Virus record (IMG/VR): IMGVR_UViG_3300017741_000007
Location: 1 to 49,805 of that record
Source: a virus
Strand: one strand, 5' to 3'
DNA length: 49,805 nt
Each line of letters begins with the position of its first letter. Within the stretch, counting starts at the first letter, position 1. Positions 32,618 to 40,713 of the stretch are shown here, one piece after another. The notes under the pieces are model-generated. The model saw only the letters and a program-made list of their open reading frames with translations, was not told the DNA's origin and did no database searches. Position numbers and translations under genes: made by a program.

Positions 32618-35029
32618 CTATCTTGGGGTAAATTGCTCTAAACCAAAACCATCTAAGTTATCGTTACCAGATGATTCAAAGTTTTTAGGCAGTAGATCAT
32701 TTTGTCTTTGATCTATAAGTTCACTCTGTTGAGTGCCTTGCATTTGTAATCTTTTGTCTTTTCTATTTTCAATTTCAGCTTCTTTTTTAGCTGTTGCTTG
32801 AGCTTGCATCTCCGCTAACTTCATTTGATAACTAAATTCCTCAGCCATCAAACCTCTTTTAATATTAGCCTCTTGCTCCATGCGCTCTATTTCAAACTGA
32901 GACTTAGCTTGTTCTATTTGAACCTCTGTCTGCGCTAAAGCTTGTTGTTTTTGTACTTCAGCTGCTGCTGCTTTTTCAGCAGACTCAGCATTGGCTTGAG
33001 CTTGAGCTTGTATGTTTTCCATTTGAGCCGCTCTTTCAGCCGCTTGATTTTCAGCTTGTCTAAACTTTAATAAAGTATTAGCTAACTTTATATTTTGTAT
33101 TTCTCTTATATCAATAGCATCAGCTAATTTTATACCACCTGACTGTAAAGCTATTTGTATGCTTTTTTCTAATTGAGCTTTATCTTCTTCGTCTGGCTCT
33201 AAGTCTAAAAATATACCAAAGTCATGTATTGATAATGAATCAATTTCTTGTAAGGTAGCTACATTAAAAGCGTTTATACTGTTTAATAATGCTGCTTTAG
33301 TTAACGGAAACTGTAACATATCACTAACTCTTAAACTTATATTTTCACAAGATCTTATAGTTAAATACATTAAAGACTGTAGTATGTGTCTTGTAGCTGT
33401 GTTAGAGTTGGCTGCTGCAAGTTTTTGTAATCCAACTAAAGCATTTTTATCTGGTGCGCTTCCGTCTCTAGCTTCGTTTAATCCAGTTACATCACGTATC
33501 ATTTGTAGGTAGTATTGATACGTTTGAATCATAGCTTGTATCTTAGATATGCCTGAAGAGCTTTGAAGTTCTTGAATAGGTACTTTACCTCTATTCATTT
33601 CACCATCTTGAGTAAGTGATCTACCCACTATAGTACCAGTCTGAAAATACATGTTTAATGCTTCTGCTGGATTATAGTTAGTTCCGTTACCTAGATCTAC
33701 TTCTGCTAAGCCATCTACATCTACGTAAACACCGTCAGGAACCAATCTTGCTAAAACTTGTTGTAGTTTTAAATGAGTTAATTGAATCATATCAGCAAAA
33801 CCAGTAGTTCTACTTACTATAGATTCAATTCGTCCTTGATACATTCTAGGAGCTGAGATAACATAATTCATGTTAACCTTAACTGTATCTCCATAAGGTC
33901 TAGTCATGTTTTCAGCAAGTTTCCACTCTAGCATAGTGTCTTGCATGCCTAGAATTTTTGCTCCTGTATACAATACCTCAATAGATCTTGAAGCTCTTTC
34001 AAAGTTATCACTCTGAGGTGGATTAAAAGTATCAGGCTTTTCTAATGTTTTTTCTAAACCTTGCTCAGTTTGTTTTATTTTAAATACTTGATCTTGATAC
34101 GTTTTGTATTCAAAAAACAACACTTGATGTTGATTAACATCGCTGTTTACTTGCCAATCACTTTGAGCGTAGTTCTGTCTACCTGGATATTTTTGTATTC
34201 TTTCTAACTCATCGTTAGTTAGATTTGGAAATAACTTTTTTATTTCAGGTAATGTTAGGCTTTTAATCTCACCTACATAATATATATCTTCAAAATTAGG
34301 ATCATCAGTAGCTGAATAAACTAAATTTGCAGGATTGACATACTCTATAGTAACTCCTTCAGATAAATTAAAACTAGTTTTTACAGCTGATATTCCTAAC
34401 ACTGTCAAATCGTACGCTAGTCTTTTTTTAGTTTCATCAAACTTATTACTATCAAGAACGTTATTTATTACTTCTTCTTCTGCTATTTCTATGCTTTGCT
34501 TGTAATTAAGCTGCATATATAAGTCTAATTCGTTTTCATCTTTAGGAAGATTATTAGGATCAGCAGATGCATAAAAGTTTTGACAAGTTGCTTGAGAAAG
34601 TTGATCTATAGCAGCTTTGTTTTTTATATCTCTAAGTGCACTAGAAGCAAAATCAGTACGTTGTTTTAAAGCAAAAGGATCTGAAGCAAATGAATTTAAT
34701 TCATAACCTTTTTCAGTCATACCATTTACCACTATATCTACAAACTTAGACAAAACAGGTATTGGTTTCCAGTCTAAATTAAGGTAAGATAAGTCACCGT
34801 TGTTTGATAATTCATCTTTATATTTCTGTATAGGTTGTTCGCCTCTAGCGTATAATCTTAGTCTATTAAAATTCTGGAAGTTATAAGAAAACCTATTCTG
34901 TCCACTGTTATTTCTAAACCACTCTTGTTCAATAGCGTTTCCAACAGCTAAACCATATTCAAATGATTTCTTTTCTTCTTCAGGTACCACCTGATCTGGA
35001 AAGATGCTATTATTATTAGTATAGACCAT
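32618..35029 (-). CDS. Portal protein
   Basis: An 803-residue portal, the dodecameric ring through which DNA is packaged. Context: it lies between the large terminase and the scaffold. Seen: WKPIPVLSKFVDIVVNGM (near 87-105), AYDLTVLGISAVKTSF, VNPANLVYSATDDPNFEDIYYVGE, and a central helical part with HLKLQQVLARLVPDGVYVD and LNEARDGSAPDKNALVG. From about 665 a long Ala/Gln/Glu coiled coil (QAQANAESAEKAAAAEVQKQ, EAEIENRKDKRLQMQ) forms a C-terminal barrel-like extension, longer than in most portals. It extends into the capsid in related podoviruses. Confidence 0.85.
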   Translation of the reverse strand: MVYTNNNSIFPDQVVPEEEKKSFEYGLAVGNAIEQEWFRNNSGQNRFSYNFQNFNRLRLYARGEQPIQKYKDELSNNGDLSYLNLDWKPIPVLSKFVDIVVNGMTEKGYELNSFASDPFALKQRTDFASSALRDIKNKAAIDQLSQATCQNFYASADPNNLPKDENELDLYMQLNYKQSIEIAEEEVINNVLDSNKFDETKKRLAYDLTVLGISAVKTSFNLSEGVTIEYVNPANLVYSATDDPNFEDIYYVGEIKSLTLPEIKKLFPNLTNDELERIQKYPGRQNYAQSDWQVNSDVNQHQVLFFEYKTYQDQVFKIKQTEQGLEKTLEKPDTFNPPQSDNFERASRSIEVLYTGAKILGMQDTMLEWKLAENMTRPYGDTVKVNMNYVISAPRMYQGRIESIVSRTTGFADMIQLTHLKLQQVLARLVPDGVYVDVDGLAEVDLGNGTNYNPAEALNMYFQTGTIVGRSLTQDGEMNRGKVPIQELQSSSGISKIQAMIQTYQYYLQMIRDVTGLNEARDGSAPDKNALVGLQKLAAANSNTATRHILQSLMYLTIRSCENISLRVSDMLQFPLTKAALLNSINAFNVATLQEIDSLSIHDFGIFLDLEPDEEDKAQLEKSIQIALQSGGIKLADAIDIREIQNIKLANTLLKFRQAENQAAERAAQMENIQAQAQANAESAEKAAAAEVQKQQALAQTEVQIEQAKSQFEIERMEQEANIKRGLMAEEFSYQMKLAEMQAQATAKKEAEIENRKDKRLQMQGTQQSELIDQRQNDLLPKNFESSGNDNLDGFGLEQFTPR

Positions 35030-35033
35030 TTAT

Positions 35034-37250
35034 TTATATTATTTTTGAATTCACTCCTGTGTTATTGTATTTTCTAAAACCTAAAGAAACTTTTGATATT
35101 GTTCTTTTTGCTACTGGTGAGTATCTATGTTTGTTACAAGCCATTATAGCTAGTCCAGAACTTATAGAAGCATCATGTTTTGTTCTATTGTTAATATTAA
35201 ATTTAGCCCAATCTTCTAATGTTCTTTGAAAATAAGTGTTGCCATAACCTTCGTTTAATAAACCTACATGGTTTTCTATATAATCCTCTATAGCAGCTGC
35301 GTGAGCTTGTTTTATGTCTTCGCTAGAGTTAGGTATTCCACCTATTTCTCTTTCAGTTGTAGACAGTTTATTCATTGTTCTATCAGGTCTATTCATAGAA
35401 TATCCTCTGTAACCTCTTCTTTTTATATAATATAATAGTCTTGGTTTATTGTTCTCTGCTAATATAGGCATTCCATAAAAAACCAAAGCCATAAGAACAT
35501 CTTCAAAGAATATGTCAGCGGTTTGTGGTCTTGATATGTATTCTAAGAAAAATAAATTGGGCGGCACGTCCTCCATAGAGAACTTAGTTAATCCGTGTAA
35601 AGATCCTTTAGATCCTTTACCGTCTACTGTACCAGATATATCATAACTATCACATCCAAAAGCTCCGCAATGCTCGTTACCTGGATATTTAGTATTATTT
35701 TTTATACTGTATCTATTTTGAAGAGCAATAGGAGGTACCCAACTTACTAGAAATCTGCCGTTTTTATTAGGAACAAATATTACTCTAGTATCTTTAATCC
35801 CACCTTCCCATTGAAAATTACCCTGCGTAACAACATTAGTGTTGCGTAAGTCTTCATTATAATCTATCTGCTCGTATATTTTAGTTAAATTAAACAAAGA
35901 TTCTTTAGCTTCGTCTCTAAAAGCGTGTTTCTCTGTTCTTGGAAACTGTCTATAGTATTCGTTTAAACCGTCTTGATCGTCTTTTAATCCTTCAACTTCA
36001 TTTTCCCAATGCGATATTACACCAATATCGATTTCTTCTCCGTCAATTCCTTTAACTGGTTTTTTCGGAGTGTCGAATACAGGTAGTCCATAAGAATCAA
36101 TGTATCCTTCGTAGTTCCACTCCATAGGTACGAACAGACTATATAATCCTGAGCTAGTCTGACCGTTGCGGTTTCTTTTGTTGACATCCGAAGCTTCGTA
36201 TAACTTCTTAAAGTTTTCTCCACCTTTATCTAATGCATTTGAAGTAGAACCCATCATACATTTACCGACGATTCTTCTACCTAATCTTAACGTTGTCTTC
36301 GTGACCCTCCAGTTGTTGAGGATGTTGTCCGGTCTTTCCCACTTACCCGATTCATCGTGGACGAGGAGCTTAAGTTTCTCTCCGTCGTACGAGTTGTCTC
36401 CTGTGTTCTTCCAGTCGATCGTCGTATCAAGTCCGGCCTGTATGTCCTCTGAGGTCTCCTTGATTGAGTTTCTAGTGAGACGTTTGGACGGTACCTTATA
36501 TGATAATTCTGTTTTGGGACGTTCCATCCCGTCTTGTATCGGTTTGAAAAAGAATGGGTAGTTAATCGATATGGGTACAACTTTATCCGTGAACATTTTC
36601 TTAGCATCAGCTCCCGACTTAGAGAGTATTCCAAACCTAGAATCTCTTGATATTGTAGCCTGGTTAACCGTGTCGGATGAAGCCATGAAACTGAACCCGG
36701 ACCGTCTGTTCTTAAGATAACACATTCCGTAGCATCTACTATCCGACTTGCAAGCTTCCCAGAATATGTAGAATAATCTGTTTGATTCGCGGAAGTCTGC
36801 GTGCCCCACATCAATTTTGGTCCACTGCAGGTACATGTAGTGAGAACCAGTGATATAAGTAGGAATACCTTTGTTGTAATACCAATAACCTTCTTCACGC
36901 CTAACAAACTCTTTGTTAATATAGTCATAATATTTTTCTTTAAACGCTATAGGTCTTTCGTTCCAGTCGTATACCGTTTTTATTTTATTTAATTCAGATG
37001 GATAGTCTAAAACTTGCCATCTTTGATTTTCAATTTTATTAGAACTTTTATATACGTCTTCAGCTAATGGTAATGCTATTAATAGGTTTTGTATATTGTA
37101 TATTTCACCTATTTTTCCTGTTTTACTTATAACAACAACATCATGCTCTTTATTATATCCGTACTCCCATTTCTTAAGCCTATTTAATCTTTTTATTATT
37201 TTAGGCTTTATATGGTCTTGTACTACGTGGTATAGACTTTGCTCGTACAT
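35034..37250 (-). CDS. terL: Terminase large subunit
   Basis: A 738-residue packaging motor. Seen: the ATPase part with a deviant Walker A RRSGFS (182-187, preceded by LKN) and Walker B KLLVHDES (about 294-301, Asp299-Glu300), and a C-terminal RNase H-like nuclease with FGCDSYDISG, where the Asp would bind metal. Gene order (portal next) agrees. Unusual: the coding DNA for the ATPase domain (about 36280-36840) is clearly GC-richer (52% over 36301-36480 by hand count) than the flanking parts of the same gene (about 28-35%). The protein begins one base into the previous gene's stop (TAATG). Confidence 0.85.
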   Translation of the reverse strand: MYEQSLYHVVQDHIKPKIIKRLNRLKKWEYGYNKEHDVVVISKTGKIGEIYNIQNLLIALPLAEDVYKSSNKIENQRWQVLDYPSELNKIKTVYDWNERPIAFKEKYYDYINKEFVRREEGYWYYNKGIPTYITGSHYMYLQWTKIDVGHADFRESNRLFYIFWEACKSDSRCYGMCYLKNRRSGFSFMASSDTVNQATISRDSRFGILSKSGADAKKMFTDKVVPISINYPFFFKPIQDGMERPKTELSYKVPSKRLTRNSIKETSEDIQAGLDTTIDWKNTGDNSYDGEKLKLLVHDESGKWERPDNILNNWRVTKTTLRLGRRIVGKCMMGSTSNALDKGGENFKKLYEASDVNKRNRNGQTSSGLYSLFVPMEWNYEGYIDSYGLPVFDTPKKPVKGIDGEEIDIGVISHWENEVEGLKDDQDGLNEYYRQFPRTEKHAFRDEAKESLFNLTKIYEQIDYNEDLRNTNVVTQGNFQWEGGIKDTRVIFVPNKNGRFLVSWVPPIALQNRYSIKNNTKYPGNEHCGAFGCDSYDISGTVDGKGSKGSLHGLTKFSMEDVPPNLFFLEYISRPQTADIFFEDVLMALVFYGMPILAENNKPRLLYYIKRRGYRGYSMNRPDRTMNKLSTTEREIGGIPNSSEDIKQAHAAAIEDYIENHVGLLNEGYGNTYFQRTLEDWAKFNINNRTKHDASISSGLAIMACNKHRYSPVAKRTISKVSLGFRKYNNTGVNSKII

Positions 37251-37522
37251 TACTTAGATCTGCCTTCAGCAAAACCCTTAAAAGATTGTTCTTTCTTTTG
37301 TGTAGGTTTTTCGTTTATTATATTCTCTTCTTCTTCTATTCTAGATAATATCTCAAAAGCATCAAATATAGCAAGCTTTTTAGTAGCGGCAGCATTTTTA
37401 AGTCTATCAGCTGAGATGTCATCTTCTGAGTCTACGATCTTTTCTTTAGCTACCTTTATTAATTCTTCAACTGCTATTTGCCCAGCTTGGATTATATTCA
37501 GTTTCGTTTCCTTTATCTTCAT
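37250..37522 (-). CDS. Candidate small terminase subunit (90 aa)
   Basis: A 90-residue, helical and charged protein directly before terL, with a one-base overlap. Main segment: SADRLKNAAATKKLAIFDAFEILSRIEEEENIINEK, followed by a basic tail KGFAEGRSK. Size, helicity and position are those of some small terminase subunits, which recognise phage DNA and regulate TerL, but no helix-turn-helix is convincing. It overlaps the end of the upstream GroES-like gene by 56 bases. Confidence 0.55.
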   Translation of the reverse strand: MKIKETKLNIIQAGQIAVEELIKVAKEKIVDSEDDISADRLKNAAATKKLAIFDAFEILSRIEEEENIINEKPTQKKEQSFKGFAEGRSK

Positions 37523-38072
37523 ATTTAATTAAAATATCATTTGATTCCATACAGTATAAAACTTGTCCGTCGATTAAAAACTCAAATTCTCTATTTGCTT
37601 TAAAGCCTACAACGTCACCTACTGTCATTTTAAGAGCTTCTAAGGAGTTATTACTAAACTTTACTATCCCAACACATTTCTTTAGTTTATCTAACGTAGT
37701 GTCGTCTTTATTTATTATTGGTTTTATAAAACAATAATCTCCTAAAGTTTCCCAAGCATCATCAACTTTCTTCATATAAAGCTGATCTATTGAAGCAAAA
37801 TACAAATCGTTTTTGAAGTATTTACTACTATTCACAGATTTACCTTTCTGATTGTAATATCTTCTAAATATATTATGATGTACTATTACTTTGTCACCTT
37901 TTTTTAAACCTGTTTTAAAAGCTAAAGGAACAGCAACTATTTCTGCTTCTCTATTAACAAACTTATGGCTGGAGATACTAGAGTTGATGGTTAGTTTTTT
38001 ATTACCAACCTTCAACTCATTATTATATCTTTCGCCTATCGGTTTTATTATGAACTGATAAACACTATTCAT
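37467..38072 (-). CDS. Tandem GroES-like protein
   Basis: A 201-residue protein that appears to hold two GroES-like beta barrels. First half: REAEIVAVPLAFKTGLKKGDKVIVHHN (about 43-69), the pattern of GroES with a K-x-G-D-x-V strand. Second half: DYCFIKPIINKDD (start strand), CVGIVKFSNNSLEALKMTVGDVVGFKANREFEFLIDGQVLYCMESNDILIKYED, matching GroES G-D-x-V then I-x-G and E-x-x-I-L. Such chaperonin partners in phages help fold capsid proteins; T4 gp31 is an example. It lies beside terL rather than beside the phage GroEL. The call is from pattern only; a capsid accessory with the same fold is an alternative. Confidence 0.6.
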   Translation of the reverse strand: MNSVYQFIIKPIGERYNNELKVGNKKLTINSSISSHKFVNREAEIVAVPLAFKTGLKKGDKVIVHHNIFRRYYNQKGKSVNSSKYFKNDLYFASIDQLYMKKVDDAWETLGDYCFIKPIINKDDTTLDKLKKCVGIVKFSNNSLEALKMTVGDVVGFKANREFEFLIDGQVLYCMESNDILIKYEDKGNETEYNPSWANSS

Positions 38073-38317
38073 TAATATTCTAAATCGTATTCAACAGATA
38101 TTGCCATGTTTTTATTAAACTTTTTCCAAGGCAAAACTTCATTTTCTTTTTTTATATGGATATTGTAAGACTGTTCTTTAGTTTCAAATATTATATCACA
38201 TATAGTATGGCCACCATAAACTTGTTGACCTACAGCGTAATGCATAGCGTCATTTTTATAATCAGAGCCTATACTGATTTTTCTTATAATATGTTCCACA
38301 TTAATCTTCTTTTTCAA
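38072..38317 (-). CDS. Hypothetical protein (81 aa)
   Basis: An 81-residue protein of unknown function, beta-rich in the middle (HYAVGQQVYGGHTICDIIFETKEQSYNIHIKKE). The listed start is TTG (38317), which overlaps the upstream gene. A GTG at 38299, directly after the upstream TAA, would give 75 residues and suits the tight packing of this operon better, so the start is uncertain. Its TAA shares a base with the next ATG (TAATG). Confidence 0.65.
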   Translation of the reverse strand: MKKKINVEHIIRKISIGSDYKNDAMHYAVGQQVYGGHTICDIIFETKEQSYNIHIKKENEVLPWKKFNKNMAISVEYDLEY

Positions 38318-38552
38318 TAACAGTGTAGCTACCGTCCTCTATATTAATGTTTATAGCGCCATATTCTTTTTCTAGTTCTAATTTATATTTTTCAATATCA
38401 TCAACTAAACCAGCATACTCATGAAGTAAACCGTGTTTTTGAGTTTCTAGAAAACCAATATTAGTAACTGTCTTACTTAGCTTTTGTTGGTGATCACGAA
38501 TAGTTTCTAGTTGCTCTTCTGTAATCTTCGTTGTTTCTTCTACTTTTTTCAT
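38301..38552 (-). CDS. Coiled-coil hypothetical protein (83 aa)
   Basis: An 83-residue helical protein: VEETTKITEEQLETIRDHQQKLSKTVTNIGFLETQKHGLLHEYAGLVDDIEKYKLELEKEYGAININ and DGSYTVIEKED. Two helices joined by a loop with a short beta tail recall prefoldin-like or phage structural coiled-coil proteins that occur near the chaperonin-like genes. Function unknown. Its leader is TTAAATTAAATTAA. Confidence 0.7.
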   Translation of the reverse strand: MKKVEETTKITEEQLETIRDHQQKLSKTVTNIGFLETQKHGLLHEYAGLVDDIEKYKLELEKEYGAININIEDGSYTVIEKED

Positions 38553-38566
38553 TTAATTTAATTTAA
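38553..38566 (-). promoter_or_regulatory. A/T hexamer leader
   Basis: Pure A/T run of AATTAAATTAAA type between the holin stop (38567) and the ATG of the coiled-coil gene (38552); read on minus it directly precedes the start codon. Same motif as before the GNAT-like and GroEL genes. Confidence 0.4.
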
Positions 38567-38947
38567 TTATTTTACTTTATCTTTTATTTTCTCGTATGTT
38601 CTTAGTCCGCCAAGCCCGAGCATTCCTAGCAGTACTGTCATTAAATGTTCCATTTGTAATGGTGGTGGTGCATCTGTTGTTTTTGTTATCCAAATAAATA
38701 AATCACGTATAACAAAATTATAAGCTAATGCAACTCCGCATATCCATCCTATGAAAGGTCTCCAACCAGCAACGAACAAGGTTCTATGCGAGGCTTCAAC
38801 CATATTTATTTTAGTTTGTAGTTCTATTAGTTTTTCAGGATCAAGTTCTTTACCTTTAATAGCTTCTCTTATTTCCCAAGCTAAATTACCAGCTACAGAC
38901 TTTCTACCGCCTCCGCCTTTTAATAGCCCTAATAAAACTTTCCACAT
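38567..38947 (-). CDS. Holin, 3TM family
   Basis: A 126-residue protein resembling the 3TM holin family (GTA-holin type). After a helical N-terminus (GGGGRKSVAGNLAWEIREAIKGKELDPEKLIELQTKINMVEAS, residues 12-54) comes the family-typical FVAGWRPFIGWICGVALAYNFVIRDLFIWI and a second hydrophobic segment HLMTVLLGMLGLGGLRTYEKI. The G-W-R-P-x-I-G-W signature is strong. It permeabilises the inner membrane for endolysin release. The M15 endolysin is 27 kb away in the same strand block. ATG overlaps the preceding stop (TAATG). Confidence 0.85.
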   Translation of the reverse strand: MWKVLLGLLKGGGGRKSVAGNLAWEIREAIKGKELDPEKLIELQTKINMVEASHRTLFVAGWRPFIGWICGVALAYNFVIRDLFIWITKTTDAPPPLQMEHLMTVLLGMLGLGGLRTYEKIKDKVK

Positions 38948-39108
38948 TATTTTTCCATGTTTTTATCTATAGCAGCTTGGCGTTTAGCTTCGTAACCGCT
39001 CATTTTACCGTCTTTATCTAAATCACCTTTCATATTTAAAGCGCTAGCTTTATCATCAACAGGCATATATTTCAATAAGTTCGAATGTTTTGACATGAAT
39101 GTTCCCAT
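38947..39108 (-). CDS. Single EF-hand protein (53 aa)
   Basis: A 53-residue protein containing DLDKDGKMSGYE (residues 29-40), which fits the 12-position EF-hand loop exactly: Asp1, Asp3, Asp5, Gly6, hydrophobic 8 (Met), Ser9 and Glu12. A helix ALNMKG precedes and AKRQAAIDKN follows. It is thus a small Ca2+-binding EF-hand protein, possibly acting as a dimer or stabilising the virion. Its TAA overlaps the holin ATG. Confidence 0.75.
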   Translation of the reverse strand: MGTFMSKHSNLLKYMPVDDKASALNMKGDLDKDGKMSGYEAKRQAAIDKNMEK

Positions 39109-39113
39109 AATAA

Positions 39114-39431
39114 TTATTTTTTAGTTTTAGTGTATGCTTCTTTTTCCCAAGGAAGATTTTTAGCACCTTCTTTCATTTGTGCTCTTGAGTATTTTTTACC
39201 TTTCCAATAAACATATTTATCATCATAATTAAGATCACCTCTTTTCATTTGATCTATATGAATCATTTCGTGATCTACAACATCATCTATTTGTTTAGGA
39301 TCTTTAATGTCTTTGTTTATAATTATAGTGCCATTATTGTTAGCTTTACCTAGAACACCATCTTCCATATCTACGTGATATATAGGAGTATTATCACCTC
39401 CATATGGAGCACCATTCATTTTAAAAGCCAT
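39114..39431 (-). CDS. Small HExxH zinc metallopeptidase-like protein
   Basis: A 105-residue protein with VVDHEMIHIDQMKRG: His54-Glu55-x-x-His58, the zincin active site, and a later PWEKEAY with Glu96 or Glu98 as possible third zinc ligand. Before it lies a beta strand NNNGTIIINKDI as in minimal zincins. Beginning MAFKMNGAPYGG. Very short for a metalloprotease; comparable small HExxH proteins occur in marine phages. It might process a virion protein or the host wall; no substrate is visible. Confidence 0.75.
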   Translation of the reverse strand: MAFKMNGAPYGGDNTPIYHVDMEDGVLGKANNNGTIIINKDIKDPKQIDDVVDHEMIHIDQMKRGDLNYDDKYVYWKGKKYSRAQMKEGAKNLPWEKEAYTKTKK

Positions 39432-39433
39432 AT

Positions 39434-39589
39434 TTATTGTTTATAAGGAAAAATATTATTTAATTTTTCTTTTCTTTGCTGACAACCACAAGGGATGTTT
39501 AGACCTTCAGATACTTTATCTACAACTGTTTTAATTCCAGTTGCTTTAGTAAACTTTTCTATACTATCGCCTACACCTTTAGATTTCAT
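39434..39589 (-). CDS. Small CGC-motif protein (51 aa)
   Basis: A 51-residue protein: GVGDSIEKFTKATGIKTVVDKV, then CGCQQRKEKLNNIFPYK. The order G-D-x-I-E-K-x-T-x-A-T-G-I-K, C-G-C, R-K-E-x-L-N, F-P looks like a short conserved phage family I have seen in phages of Bacteroidetes and marine samples, with unknown role. A two-Cys C-G-C knuckle may bind metal. Tightly packed between its neighbours. Confidence 0.7.
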   Translation of the reverse strand: MKSKGVGDSIEKFTKATGIKTVVDKVSEGLNIPCGCQQRKEKLNNIFPYKQ

Positions 39590-39590
39590 A

Positions 39591-40244
39591 TTATTTTTTA
39601 TATCCGCAAGCTCTCATGTACATCCCAGATCCAGCTGTTTTAGGACCTAATCCTGAGTTTTTTGCTGGTGAACCTTCTTTCTTGCCATACATTGTAGCGG
39701 GTGAATCAGTAGGATATTGGTTATAAGAACCAGCATCTCCTTTTATGTATGCTCTGTCTTTTATTCTACTTGCTTTTTTCTCAAGTCTGTTAGCTGCTAT
39801 ATGCTTTTTTTGAGATCTTTTTAAATCCGCCTTTCTTTCTGCTTTACCTAATCTTCTTTCTCTTCTAGCCTCTCCTGTTGGCACATAAGAAGATCTTGAT
39901 GTAGACATTGAAGATGGTTGCGAAGAACTACTTGGAAAGTTTTCTTTGAAAGTGCCAATACCTCCAGTTGCTTTAGATATATCAACTCTACTGTCAGTTC
40001 CAATAGATACCATAGAAGCTGTAGGTTTATTTTTACCAACTGTTTTAGATTCATTTACATCATGACCTATGGGATCACTTATTGAAGTACCTATATTTTT
40101 AGCAGGTGAATCATGTTTATAATCTTGATCTGCTTTATGCAGTTGTTTCTTAGCGTCATAGATTAATTCACGATCATGAATCATTTCTTCTTTTCTTGAG
40201 TGCCTTGCGTTTCCGGTATATTCTCCGTAATGTCCTTGTTCCAT
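39591..40244 (-). CDS. Minor virion-like protein with SPAK motifs (217 aa)
   Basis: A 217-residue, low-complexity, basic protein: helical/charged start (SRKEEMIHDRELIYDAKKQL), Ser-rich middle (SSSSQPSSMSTSRSSY), then RRERRLGKAERKADLKRSQK and RLEKKASRIKDRAY. It carries S-P-A-K-N twice (from residues 46 and 192) and S-P-A-T once (181). The same short motif returns in neighbouring proteins. Probably a DNA- or capsid-associated minor virion protein; family not recognised. Confidence 0.65.
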   Translation of the reverse strand: MEQGHYGEYTGNARHSRKEEMIHDRELIYDAKKQLHKADQDYKHDSPAKNIGTSISDPIGHDVNESKTVGKNKPTASMVSIGTDSRVDISKATGGIGTFKENFPSSSSQPSSMSTSRSSYVPTGEARRERRLGKAERKADLKRSQKKHIAANRLEKKASRIKDRAYIKGDAGSYNQYPTDSPATMYGKKEGSPAKNSGLGPKTAGSGMYMRACGYKK

Positions 40245-40261
40245 AATGTGTTATTTTTATA

Positions 40262-40549
40262 TTAAAATCTACTGCAGCACCATCTTTTTCTAGCTGCTTT
40301 GCCTCTTTCACCTGTCCAGCCTTTTGATCTAGCACAGAAAGCTTTACGTCTTTTAGCAGCTTTGCTTCCTGGTTTAACATCTCCAGTTACAGCAGTTTTT
40401 AACTTACTACCTGGATTTTCTTTTCTGTATTTTTTAACTCCAGCAGCAGTCATTCCAGCACCTTCTTCCGTTGTTCTGAAGTTTCTACCTTTACCTTTAG
40501 TAGTTTTTCTTACTTTTAAAAACGGTGATGAATCTTGTATGTATGCCAT
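40262..40549 (-). CDS. Small basic protein, DUF6321-like (95 aa)
   Basis: A 95-residue very basic protein. Starts MAYIQDSSPFLKVRKTTKGK and has GMTAAGVKKYRKENPGSKLKTAVTGDVKPGSKAAKRRKAFCARSKGW, ending KRWCCSRF. The middle resembles DUF6321-type proteins found in phages and large DNA viruses; I believe the match but cannot test it. Contains the S-P-F motif near the N-terminus. DNA-binding or virion-DNA condensation is plausible. The C-terminal C-C pair is unusual. Confidence 0.7.
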   Translation of the reverse strand: MAYIQDSSPFLKVRKTTKGKGRNFRTTEEGAGMTAAGVKKYRKENPGSKLKTAVTGDVKPGSKAAKRRKAFCARSKGWTGERGKAARKRWCCSRF

Positions 40550-40559
40550 GTTATAATTA

Positions 40560-40712
40560 TTACTTCTTTTCTTTGAGTTTTACCCACTTAGCCACTGTGT
40601 ATCCGATACTTATAAGTAACAGAATAACTTTTAATGTTACTTCTATATGCGTCATGCTTATTGCTAATGTTATGGCGTTGGCTGCCAGTAGTTTAACATC
40701 TCCTGCTGCCAT
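40560..40712 (-). CDS. Small membrane protein (50 aa)
   Basis: A 50-residue protein with one or two hydrophobic helices: LLAANAITLAISMTHIEVTLKVILLLISIGYTVAKW written in two parts as residues 8-22 and 25-43, and a basic end KLKEKK. It starts MAAGDVKLLAANAITLA. Phages encode such mini membrane proteins near lysis and structural genes. The GC-richer codons near the start are unlike the neighbours. No defined role. Confidence 0.7.
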   Translation of the reverse strand: MAAGDVKLLAANAITLAISMTHIEVTLKVILLLISIGYTVAKWVKLKEKK

Positions 40713-40713
40713 T

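Noticed and set aside
36287-36928. 213-residue minus-strand frame inside terL
   Set aside because: It is in another frame of the GC-rich terL patch; composition alone keeps it open. It is Thr/Arg/Ser-rich without a fold.
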